This document shows positions 55,065 through 64,000 of a DNA stretch of 64,000 nucleotides, in pieces; the first letter of the stretch is position 1; each line of letters begins with the position of its first letter. The notes under the pieces were generated by a model, which saw only the letters and a program-made list of their open reading frames with translations, was not told the DNA's origin and searched no databases. The translations under genes and the position numbers were made by a program. Source of the stretch: Atherix ibis (lineage: Eukaryota; Arthropoda; Insecta; Diptera; Athericidae); NCBI GenBank assembly GCA_958298945.1, contig OY282607.1, positions 52,553,020 through 52,617,019 on the forward strand, given 5' to 3'.

Positions 55065-55835
55065 TAATTTATTAATAATAAATTATAAATTTTTTTAAAT
55101 AAAGAAAGATTCTGCAATGCTTTCTAATCGAAAAGCTTGTTGAAGCTGTGAGAGAATACGAACACTTCGATTTTCTCAAAAAGTATAAATTATCTGATCA
55201 GACGTTTGCTTACTCATTGCAATTATGCTTAATTTGTTGAATTGGAGGAGATTCGGATTCTTGAACGATTAAAATCTTTTATCGTTGTCGTCCATAAGAT
55301 TTTGACGGTTTTAAAAATTTTGACAGTATGTCCTTTAACGTCGGAATTGTGTCTACAGAAACTAAGAGTTTGCCCCGATTTTTATGTAATGAGTTGGAAA
55401 TCTGTATATTATCGGTGGGTTATCTAACCAAATTACTGCTGGTTGAAGTCGCAATTTTACGATAAAGAAACTTTAATTTTAATTTGTTCTAAATCAAAGT
55501 TGTTCCCATTATTACAGCATTTAAGTGGTTACTAATTAATAAATAATGAGAAGTTTCAATGCTCGCCTTTTTTGCTAAAATTTGTATAAAGCCGTTATTG
55601 TCAGTATTGATGAATCTATCGCTATGTTTTCATTTTTTGTATCGGTAAGAATTTCATTGCTTCTGGGTATATACACGTAAGTCGGAACGAACCTTTTATT
55701 GCTCCGAGCAAGTAAATACTTCGTGCACAAAAACAAGTCACATTATATTAACGATAAAAATTACCAGCTAGCGATATTATTTGTTCATGCTTTACCTTTT
55801 ATGTTTCTTTAAGATTTTGTTATGATATAAAAAAA
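55065..55835. other. No clear gene
   Basis: Near 55130-55200 the forward strand reads SLLKL*ENTNTSIFSK or, in another frame, LVEAVREYEHFDFLKKYK. This faintly recalls the start of a MADF domain, but there is no continuation. Otherwise AT-rich spacer. Confidence 0.3.
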
Positions 55836-55839
55836 ATTC

Positions 55840-56425
55840 TTGTGATGTGAAGGTGAAAGTATTTAAATTTATTGTAGAATGAAAAAAAATGATGAACGTT
55901 AAATTCCACAGTAGTATGGCCAGTGATGACTATACTCAGAGAGCACGTTACCCTGCTAAGCATACTTGTCGGAAGCTTCATGCGTAGATTGCGTGGGGGT
56001 TTGAAGTGTGTGGTGCTCTCACATCTTCCATAATCAGAAAAAATGCTTACTTTCCTCTTCCTACCTAACACCCAAGAAAATAGAGAGACCCAAAGGTGTT
56101 AATTTCTCCATGGGAAAGGAAGCAGAAGGAAAAAATGAAGGAGATAAAGGTGTTAATTTCTCCGTAAGGAAGGAAGATGCAAAAAAGCAACAACAAAATT
56201 ACTACAAAAAAAAATATTCAGGGAAGGAGAGGAAAAATAAAATGATAAAAAAGAAAAATGTTAAAAATTTCAAAAAAAAAAAGTTAAACTTATAGGAAAA
56301 AATGGAAAAGAGTGAAACCGACCGTCGACGTTGATGGGAGAGACTTAGATGTCAGTGCTCTTCTTGGCCTTCTCCAAAAATCCTCCCTTTGGCACTGCTC
56401 AGCCAAATAATTTTGGAGTGCCACT
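55840..56425 (-). repeat. Unclassified repeat family U1, copy 2
   Basis: Reverse-complement partner of 14925-15535. The small frame at 55820-56071 (minus) has LPTSMLSRVTCSLSIVITGH and TTVEFNVHHFF, parallel to the frame in copy 1. The purine-rich tract 56090-56300 mirrors the T-rich tract in copy 1. Confidence 0.55.
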
Positions 56426-56429
56426 TATT

Positions 56430-57010
56430 GATATTAAGGGTGATCAAAGTTCTAACATAGGACAGAGAATCTGCGGGGAGAAGGGACTTTAAATAAAAAT
56501 ATCAATTAGTTAGGATTCATTATAAAAAATTTAATTTTCTTTCATCTAATAAACATAATTTTTTTTATTACATTTCTCTAAGTTTAGATAAATGATAAGA
56601 TAAATATTTCTTCCAAATTTGATTCACTTTAAAACGAGCACTTAATTTTAACAATTACATTTATCCTTTCATAGTATTTAATTTATTTTAAAAAAGCAGT
56701 AAATTTTTTACAGTATCATTTTTTCTCGCATATTAGTTACTTTAATAAAAAAAAGCAGTTAATTTTTACGACAAAGTGTATGGATCCACCAAGGAGAAAT
56801 AATAATATACTATGAAATATACATAATATATTTAAAGACAAAAGAAAACAATAGAACCCGAACAAAAAAAAAACAAAATTATTGCTACATGATCTTAGCC
56901 AGAAATGCAGAGACATAAAACAACCAGTAAGAGAAGAAGGAAAAGCATATACAAGAGAGAAGAAGAAAAGGAGAAGAGAAAATTTCTTCATGCATATACT
57001 ACATACTCGT
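56430..57010. other. No gene seen
   Basis: AT-rich spacer. A minus-strand hydrophobic frame at 56737-57039 is low-complexity and not convincing. Confidence 0.5.
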
Positions 57011-57013
57011 ATA

Positions 57014-58126
57014 TTGGGTTGTATAGATGGTATTAGCACATTCTTTTGTTATGTCAACGTGTTCAAAGCCCCTAACCTATATTGTTTTCTTGTTGTTTGG
57101 ACTTCCGCCTTTAATTTAGTAAAAAATTGTATCGTTTAGCTGTTTAGTTTTTTTTTCATCCAAATTTAAAAATGGAAGGACAAGACGTGCATTTTAGACA
57201 TATTTTATTGTATTATTTCCGAAAAGGTAAGAACGCAACGCAGGTACACAAGAATTTATGTGCCGTATATGGGAATGAACCCTTGAAAGAAAGGCAGTGT
57301 CAAAATTGGTTTGCTAAATTTCGTTCTGATGGTAAATTTAGGCCGTCATAGCACAACACGTGAGAAAATTTAAAACAGCTTCGCTATGTTAACATAAGAA
57401 ACTTGATTTATGGATTCCTTATTTGACGCAACGCATTAGCATCTGCGATTCGCTTCTGAAACGCAACGAAACGGATCCATTTCTAAAACGACTGATAACT
57501 GGCGACGAAAAGTGGATAGTTTACAACGACGTTAATCGGAAACGATCGCGGGTGATGCGAGATGAAACTTTTCAGACGACATCAAAAACTGAGATGCACC
57601 AAAAGAAGATTATGCTGTCGGTTTGGTGGGATTATAAAGGAATTCTGCACTTTGAACTTTTACCAAGAAACCAAACGATTAATTCCACCGTGTACGTTCA
57701 ACAACTCGGCAAACTGAGCTATGCAGTTCAAGAAAAGCGGCCAGAATTGGCAAATCTTAAGGGTGTTGTTTTCCAGCATGACAATGCAAAGCCGCAAACA
57801 TCTTTGGTCACTCGCCAAAAATTATTTTCGTTGTCCCATCCACCATATAGCCCTGACGTAGCGCTTGCAGATTACCATTTATTTCGTTCCATGCAGAACT
57901 CTTTAAATGGTAAAATTTTTAATGACGCTGATGATGTAAAATCACATTTAATTCAGTTTTTTTCTAGCAAAAGTCCGAACACGGAATTATGACACTGCCT
58001 GAAAGATGGCAAAGGGTCATCGAAAAAAAACAGACAATACCTAACTGAATAAAGTTATATTTTTAATAAAAAATTTTGAATTTTTCTTCTTATTTAAAAT
58101 CCGCAATCATTTAGTTACCAACCCAA
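57014..58126 (+). mobile_element. mariner element, family M2, copy 2
   Basis: TA at 57012-57013 and 58127-58128. The right terminal repeat is ttgggttggtaactaaatga read inward. At the left, about 27 bp of terminal repeat is deleted: ttgggttg joins straight to tatagatggt, which in copy 1 lies further in. Otherwise it aligns with 7115-8322. Confidence 0.9.
57171..57990 (+). pseudogene. mariner M2 transposase, copy 2
   Basis: It starts MEGQDVHFRHILLYYFRKGK. Deletions and frame changes follow FAKFRSDG. A long open part runs from 57423 to 57992: TQRISICDSLLKRNETDPFL, ITGDEKWIVYNDVNRKRSR (first aspartate), FQHDNAKPQTSLVTRQKL (second aspartate). Next comes SHPPYSPDVALADYHLFRS, where a deletion of about five residues shortens the spacing to the third aspartate to 29. 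Probably inactive. Confidence 0.87.
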
Positions 58127-58128
58127 TA

Positions 58129-59838
58129 ATTCATGAGATGAATAAATACCAAGGTAGTGCGTCTCCCTCTACATTCTCATAAAATTATTCGCTATTAATT
58201 TATTACTCATTATTGTTTTATCAAATAGAACGAAAACCAATTCCAAATTTTATTCTGACAATATTTCATTAAAATAAATTAACAATGAATGAACCCTTAG
58301 ATTTTGATTTAAAAACTTTTCTTACTTTCTAATTTCTCACCTAATTTTTTTTTGTTATTTGTACTGTAAAGTCTTGTATGTAGAATATATTTTTCAGACT
58401 AATCAAAACATGTTATCAAATAGTATTTTATGAAATATTTTTATAAAACTTTTTTATAAAGAAATATTAAGTAATACACCGTTTTTTTTAATTATTTGAA
58501 GAAAAAAAATACTATACTTTTACCAAAAATCAGACCTCAATAAAAATTTTATTAAACTTATTTCTGTAAATTAGTTATATTATAAAAAGGTTCTATTTTT
58601 GGGCATGGTCGTTTCAGTTTTATATAAAAGTCATATCCAATTTTTAGAAAACCTAATTTCAATATTTGATCGGATGTTTCCTTCATAAAAAAGTCCAGGA
58701 TTATTTTGTTAGTACCTCTCGGCATTATATTCATGTCTAGATTATCTCCGAAAAATATATGCTCTTCCTTATAAATCCCCTAAAATAGAATGACAAAAAA
58801 AATTAAAATATTTTTTTTAGCATAGAAAATCTGAAATTGTGCAATTTAAAAATTTACCGGCATAATTGGACATTTCTTTGGTAATGTTTTTGAATTCTCG
58901 ATAAAATACAGAACTAGCCGGGTAAAAAAGTCCATTTTGCTTCCACTGATAATTTTGCATATGTCCAGAGTTTGATTGATTAGAACCTGTTGCCTGTTCT
59001 TGGATAGCGAAATATACGAGACCCGAGCGAAAATGTTTTTAATAGTTGTATTAACGATCACATAAATGCTAATATTCGGGGGTGAAATACCGTGCAGTAC
59101 AATGATGAGTTTTCCGAATTTTTCATGATTTCGTTGGGTTACATTGAAATTTTTATAGCAATAACGTTGTTTGCTCTTATGGAGAGAGGGAGAGAGATAA
59201 ATAGTAAAATTTGTTTATTTAGATTTTCACAAAATGTTCATACCTCTGCGCCATTTGTAGATGAAATTGAAATTGCAGCAATTAATAATAAGAAGATATG
59301 TTTTTGTATCATTTTTTTGTCTCTGCTTTAATTTTAATAATACAATATTATTCCTGCTTGGTTTTGCTGTCTTAATAATAACTAATACTAGACAAAACTA
59401 AACACATAATATAAACAAGAAAAATAAATCCAATTTTCAAAATCGTAATTAGCAGATTGTATTTGATTTTCAATAATTATTTTATTATTATAAAATCTGT
59501 AAACACGAAATAGTAATTATTTGATAATAATTATTTTATCTGACAAATATTATTTCTAAAATGTTGAAAATAATTTTTTTTATAGTAAATCTAAGCTACA
59601 CATGACATGGATTATGTTTACAATTTTAGGGGTTAACGAAATAATTAATGATAAAGAAATTTTTTATATGAACCAACATATTTTATAAATACTTTCAATA
59701 AAATTCAAAAATAAGTCAAATATAATAATAGCAATTAGATATAATAGTCAGTCCATTATTATGGTAGCACAAAAGTAATTTTTATTGTTTTTTTATGATC
59801 ATTTTTAGAATCTTATATGAAATTGTTTCGCAACAATT
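58129..59838 (-). repeat. Inverted segmental duplication, copy 2
   Basis: Reverse-complement match to 37846-39530. At its low-coordinate end the match stops at the TA where the mariner (57014-58126) is inserted; beyond the mariner no match to copy 1 was seen. Confidence 0.85.
58558..59312 (-). CDS. DUF1091 secreted protein, gene 3
   Basis: Exons on the minus strand: 59312-59244, 59175-58858, 58779-58558, with GT/AG introns of 68 and 78 bp, phase 0. It encodes 202 residues and has no stop or frameshift. The signal peptide is identical to that of gene 1 (MIQKHIFLLLIAAISISSTN). By eye 21 residues differ from gene 1, mostly conservative changes (for example DMCKIFSG against DICKIISG). KKCPIMPGIYKEEH keeps the family motif. 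The AATAAA signal on the minus strand is at 58553-58548. It reads toward a mariner about 430 bp further on. Confidence 0.88.
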
Positions 59839-59839
59839 T

Positions 59840-60235
59840 TTTGTTAATGATAATTTTGTCAGTTTCTCGTGTTGGTTTGTTAATTTTTTTTCTAGTTTAA
59901 TCTTTTTTTTTTAAATCTCTTCTGAAGTTCTTCCATGTCCCGAAGTAATCTTTCAACTCCCCATGTGGTTTTTTCCTTTCCGTTTTTTTTCTATAGCACA
60001 TGTGCTTTTTACGTAGTACATTCCTTGCAGAGCTTGACATATTTATATTCACCACTTGTTTATAAAAATTACTTTAAACTTTTGGAAAATCAACAATTTT
60101 TTTTGTGCGAATGGTAAAAATAGTTGCTTTCTTATAAAATAATTTCTTGGTTCTATTTCAAATTATTATTAAACTGAATACTACTAAGTTATTGAAAGAT
60201 TTTTCACTAAACATGGTGGGTTTTTTTTACACATG
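59840..60235. other. No gene seen
   Basis: AT-rich spacer between the duplicated segment and the hairpin. Confidence 0.5.
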
Positions 60236-60238
60236 AAA

Positions 60239-60342
60239 ATTAAACTCTATGTCCTTCCTCAGCCCGGACATCGAATGCCAATCAACCTAGTGTAAACTAA
60301 TTGGCATTCGATATCCGGGCTGAGGATGATATAGAGTTTAAT
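60239..60342. repeat. Hairpin: 43-44 bp inverted repeat with 17-base loop
   Basis: Arms 60239-60282 and 60300-60342 pair with a few mismatches and one gap (left contains cctcagcccggacatcgaat, right atccgggctgagg). The loop is caacctagtgtaaacta. Just upstream of the R1-like relic. Confidence 0.92.
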
Positions 60343-60399
60343 CTTGCCGGCTACATTTGTGATTCCTCTTACTGTACGATCGATTTAGCCGTTGATGGA

Positions 60400-61566
60400 A
60401 TCTTCTGGCAGTAGTGATACCAGAGGCAACATAACTGACCGAAAATTCCATTATTGACTCGGCCGTCGCTGTCGTTGGAGTGGGTGTGGATGTAGTGAGA
60501 GTAGATGAGTGCTGCAATAAACTTGGTGTATGCGTATGGTTGAAGAAGGGGGGTGGGGATAGAGTCTTCTGCTGTCTCGGTGTATTGCAGGTTTAGCTCT
60601 ATGCGGACGTTCGCTTGTGCTGATTGGTATTAAATGCGAATGCTGCATCTCCTCTCTGGCATAGCTACCAATAGATGACCATCGGGAAAGTTCGTCATGT
60701 GGAAGGCAGTGGCATACCATTGGGGTGGACTGGATGGTCTACGGGACGGAGTTCGCGGCTGAAATCTGCGAGTTTGAAATATTTCAGTCGATGCGATTGG
60801 ATGAGAAGGGAGTTGAACTGGGTAGATATGTGAATATTGTGAATGATAGTATGCGTGAACGAGTAGAGGGGCGTAGGAGAGTAGCTCCATGGTGGAACCG
60901 GGAGCTACGCGAGAAAAGAAGAATAGTTGGTAGGCAGCGTAGGGCTTACTAGTGAAGTAGGCGCCGTGTTGCGGATGCGCACGCTGAAGGTGAGAGCTTC
61001 AGAGCGGCCAGAGCGGAGTATGTGACAAGCATTAGACTTGCCAAGGAAACGCACTGGCAACGGTATGCAAGTGAATGTGGAAATTTGGATGTATGGGGTC
61101 CGGTGTATTGATTGTGCATGCGCAAAGATGCTCGAAACGGTATTTTGAGTATCAGAGTGAATGAAGGGTATACGAATAATTGGGAGGATAGTGTGAACGC
61201 ATTAATGGATGAATTCTTTCTTGGGATTGAAGTGTAAGAGGAAGTGAATGTTGGCAGGAGGTACCCCCTGCCCTTTGAATGGGATGATATTGAATGTTCG
61301 GTGTGAAGCACGAAAGTGCGAAGTGCCCCAGGATTGGATGGCGCAACTGATCAAATAATGAGGAGTGTTTGGCGGACTATTCCCGCACATGTAAGCAACC
61401 TATACGGTGAATGCCTGGAGAGTGGTGTATTTTCGAGTGAATGGAAATTAGGAGACGTGGTTATCCGTTCTAAGTCTCCGGACGGGATACGGACTGACCC
61501 GTCCTCGTATAGGCCGATATGTTTACTGCCAGTATTCGGCAAGGTCCTCGAGCGGATGATGGTACA
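60400..61566 (+). pseudogene. R1-clade LINE: linker and start of reverse transcriptase
   Basis: It has broken but ordered frames. VAPWWNRELREKRRIVGRQR, then FRAARAEYVTSIRLAKETHW with QRYASECGNLDVWGPVY, form the region between endonuclease and RT in R1-clade ORF2. Then come RSAPGLDGATDQIMRSVW (RT block 0/1) and DPSSYRPICLLPVFGKVLER. The last 51 bp equal the first 51 bp of the LINE at 45206. It is cut at 61566 by a DD41D fragment. The endonuclease itself is not clear. Confidence 0.82.
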
Positions 61567-61874
61567 AATATGAAAGATATTCCCAATTCTTGTGCACGGC
61601 GTCGACACTACCTCTTTGCATCAATCTTTTCAGGTGTACGTTGGCTTAATTATCGCCCAGTCTTCGCTTTATCTCCCAGTATATGAATATTTTCAAAATT
61701 ATTCATTACACATGACAAAAAAATATTTTAATAATTTCGGCACTTTGTTGCGGCGTTAGATGCTCTACAATTAATTGTTATGGACCACTCTCTTTGACTA
61801 TCAAATGCCAACAGACAAAAGTCATCCAAACCAAAATGGCGGCGAGACAAAATCGACCTAGAATATAAAAAGCA
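61567..61874 (-). pseudogene. DD41D element fragment, 5' part
   Basis: On the minus strand it starts (61874) with cagggtgctttttatattct, then aggtcgattttgtctcgccg, and follows the DD41D relic of 22048-25800 through the leader and the first part of the transposase (LTPQQSAEIIKIFF-like) to a break at 61567. TA precedes the first base, as for a terminal repeat. The opposite end is missing. Confidence 0.65.
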
Positions 61875-61884
61875 CCCTGTACAT

Positions 61885-62370
61885 CCGTGTTTATGGAAAA
61901 AATCTGCGGAACTAGATGTATATAGTCTAAGTTAATCTATCACCACTTCTTATATAAATGGTTTTGTCAAAATAATCAATATGGTTATTTTACTTAAATC
62001 AATTAGATTTTGAAAATCTTTAAAACTATTTATATAAATTTTTTGTGATACACAAAAACTATTTATATAAATGCGTGACATATATCTAAGTTACAATGTA
62101 TTCGTGGCATATATCAAGGTATTTTCTCAGATAATAGAAATCGCTCTAGCTCGTAACTAGTAAAAAAATTGTTAACATTTTCAGATATTTCGTTGGCTGC
62201 ATTTTCCTCAAATAAGAAATACGAAGTTTAACTTTCTACAATCCAGAAGATTTTTATAAGGTATTTATACCGGCTTCCTTATATGTAATATACTAAATTA
62301 GATTGCGAAATTAATTTTAATCCTAATTTTTTTTTTAGATTCCGTAGCCAGCAGGGAATTTTTAAAACCG
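61885..62370. other. No gene seen
   Basis: AT-rich spacer. Confidence 0.5.
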
Positions 62371-62524
62371 GTTGGACAACCTCGCCGTACATAAACACCA
62401 AAAAGGAATGTAACCACCATCAGCTCGCCCGGTTCATCGCCAAAGGCAAAAAACAAAAAGAAGCCTCTATTGGCCGAAATTTCAAGCAGTTTGAAGTCAT
62501 ACCACATCCGTTCCATTAACTGAG

Positions 62525-64000
62525 ATGCACTTTACATTCAGGTCATACTTTACGATACGATTCTTCGATATATACAGAACTGATCACCCTGACAATACGG
62601 CGCATGCTGGAATAGCTAACCTTATAAGAAAATTCATTAAACATAACATTCACTTCAATTTCTCCTCCGAATCCCTGCAATCCACAGTTGTTATTATTGA
62701 TACCACCTTATTTAATCTTAATGTAGCATCTGTATATTGTTCTCCTAATAAAACCATAACTTGTTCTGACTTTTTATTCTTCTTACACTCACTTAGAACC
62801 TCGTTCCTTGCGAGTGGTGATTACAATGCTAAACACCCTCAATGAGGTTGCCGCGTTGTTAACCCTCGAGGAAAGACTCTTCAAGAAGCTCTATCCCATA
62901 CATTATATCAAATAACTTCCCATCCAAAGCCAACATACTGGCCAACTTTTAGTTCAAAACGACCTGACATCCTCGATTTCTTCATTAGCACTCCTTCAAT
63001 TACCATGAATTCTAGTATTGAAATTCTTTCCGATTTAAACTCTGATCATAGTCCTGCTCTCCTTACCCTTAATTCTAAGCCAATCTTAAAGACCTTTCAT
63101 CCTTGGCTGATAAATGGCAAAATAGGCTGGAACATATTTAGAAACAAATTAGACCAACAGATAAACGTTAAAAACAGCTAACGACATTAATGATGCTGTA
63201 AATGACCTCACTATATACATACAACATGCAGTCACATTTGCTCACATCTCTTACAATACGACACAACCACAACAACAAAATGACCAACTAAAATACGTAC
63301 AATATATAACGAAAAACGAAAATTGAGAATGCAATGGCAACGCTTACGAATGCTTAACTACAAAGAAAAATTTAACCGAGTACAACGTGAACTAAAAATG
63401 GAAATACTCTCGTACAAAAGAACATCACACGCACTGAAACAAAATAATGGTAATTGGGCAAAAACACAAAGAAAAATCCAAACTATTTGCAAAAACATTT
63501 GCTAAATACTTTTGCTCCACATGATGATATAAAAGACAAATTCGCATACTAACAAAATTATCGAAGAACTAATATTCCCAGTCCCTGTGAGTCTTCCTCC
63601 CAACAATTTTAAGCCCTCGGAAATTAAATCTACTATACTGTGCCTTCCCAATAGAAAATGCTCCTGGTTATGATTTAATAACAGCTCCTACACATATTTT
63701 GAAGTAAATTTCCCAAAAAGCTTTAGTTTTAATTACATACATTTGCAATGCCATCCTGCGCACAATCTATTTTCCTTTACTCTGGAAATTTTCTGTTATT
63801 AAAATAATTCCTAAACCAAATAAACCTATTAATTATCCTTCCTCCTATAGACCTATCAGCCTCTTACCAATGCTTGGTAATATTTTTGAACAGCTACTAT
63901 TAAAACGACTCTAGCCAGTCCTAGTTAATGAAAAAATTATTCCTAAGCCACCAATTTGGCTTCCGATCTGAACACTCCACTATCCATCACATTGTTGATC
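62525..64000 (+). pseudogene. Jockey-like LINE ORF2: endonuclease and start of RT
   Basis: Frames: FDIYRTDHPDNTAHAGIANL and IIDTTLFNLNVASVYCSPNK, then FLASGDYNAKHP, in the order of an apurinic-type endonuclease. RPDILDFFISTPSITMNSSI and SDLNSDHSPALLTLNSKPIL carry the SDH motif near its end. After a long decayed linker the RT begins with IIPKPNKPINYPSSYRPISL and LPMLGNIFEQLL, and HQFGFRSEHSTIHHIVD runs off the right edge. Stops and frameshifts are frequent. Confidence 0.82.

Noticed and set aside
55130..55200. MADF-domain gene start
   Set aside because: LVEAVREYEHFDFLKKYK is suggestive, but no further MADF residues follow in any frame.
56737..57039. Membrane protein of 100 residues on the minus strand
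   Set aside because: The hydrophobic frame comes from A-rich DNA read in antisense; no start context, motif or homologous exon.
45206..61566. One LINE split by a rearrangement between 45 kb and 61 kb
   Set aside because: The 45-kb part has its own 13-bp target duplication, so it is an independent truncated insertion, and the 51-bp overlap is simply shared family sequence.
1..64000. CRISPR array, prokaryotic operon or riboswitch
   Set aside because: The sequence is clearly eukaryotic, with spliced genes and insect-type transposons; no regularly spaced repeats were seen.

Overview
The window is eukaryotic and AT-rich, and almost certainly comes from a fly (Diptera, probably a higher fly). Evidence: introns of about 70-100 bp with GT/AG ends, three genes of the secreted DUF1091 family that is expanded in flies, R1-clade and Jockey-like LINEs, and many mariner and Tc1-like elements. 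I see no bacterial operons, CRISPR arrays or intact tRNA genes. The species cannot be named from the sequence alone.

Most of the recognisable sequence is transposon relics in unannotatable AT-rich DNA. From left to right: a decayed glutamine-rich reading frame between two short direct repeats (2.2-4.7 kb); a LINE RNase H tail split by a mariner, and a second mariner type (4.7-8.3 kb); gypsy integrase relics (10.3-11.6 kb); a mariner that carries a piece of mitochondrial large-subunit rRNA (11.6-13.3 kb); Jockey-like relics (14.9-16.8 kb); an intact two-exon Myb/SANT-like gene (17.3-18.1 kb); a 5'-truncated R1-clade LINE with its target duplication (19.4-21.2 kb); a nest of transposons, with a DD41D element holding a P-type element, a second P-type end and a piggyBac relic (22-26.3 kb); further mariners (27.4, 30.2 and 36.3 kb); a decayed P-type transposase (32.8-34.9 kb); a gypsy gag-protease relic (41-42 kb); a hAT relic (43-45.1 kb); a second truncated R1-clade LINE (45.2-47.0 kb); a DD41D element sitting in a coding-like sequence (49.4-51.2 kb); a P-type element inside a mariner MITE (52.5-54.3 kb); a copia reverse transcriptase relic (54.5-55.1 kb); another mariner (57.0-58.1 kb); and LINE relics to the right edge.

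The likely host genes are one Myb/SANT-like gene and three DUF1091 genes with signal peptides and the same three-exon plan (38.4 kb +, 47.5 kb -, 58.6 kb -). The first and third DUF1091 genes lie in an inverted duplication of about 1.7 kb and are about 90% identical as proteins.

The most interesting items are: (1) the mitochondrial rRNA patch inside a mariner; (2) a P-type DNA transposon family with 8-bp target duplications, one copy of which still carries a five-exon open frame for a THAP-derived protein without transposase; (3) the inverted DUF1091 duplication; and (4) three long near-perfect hairpins. All family calls rest on reading motifs by eye, without database searches.
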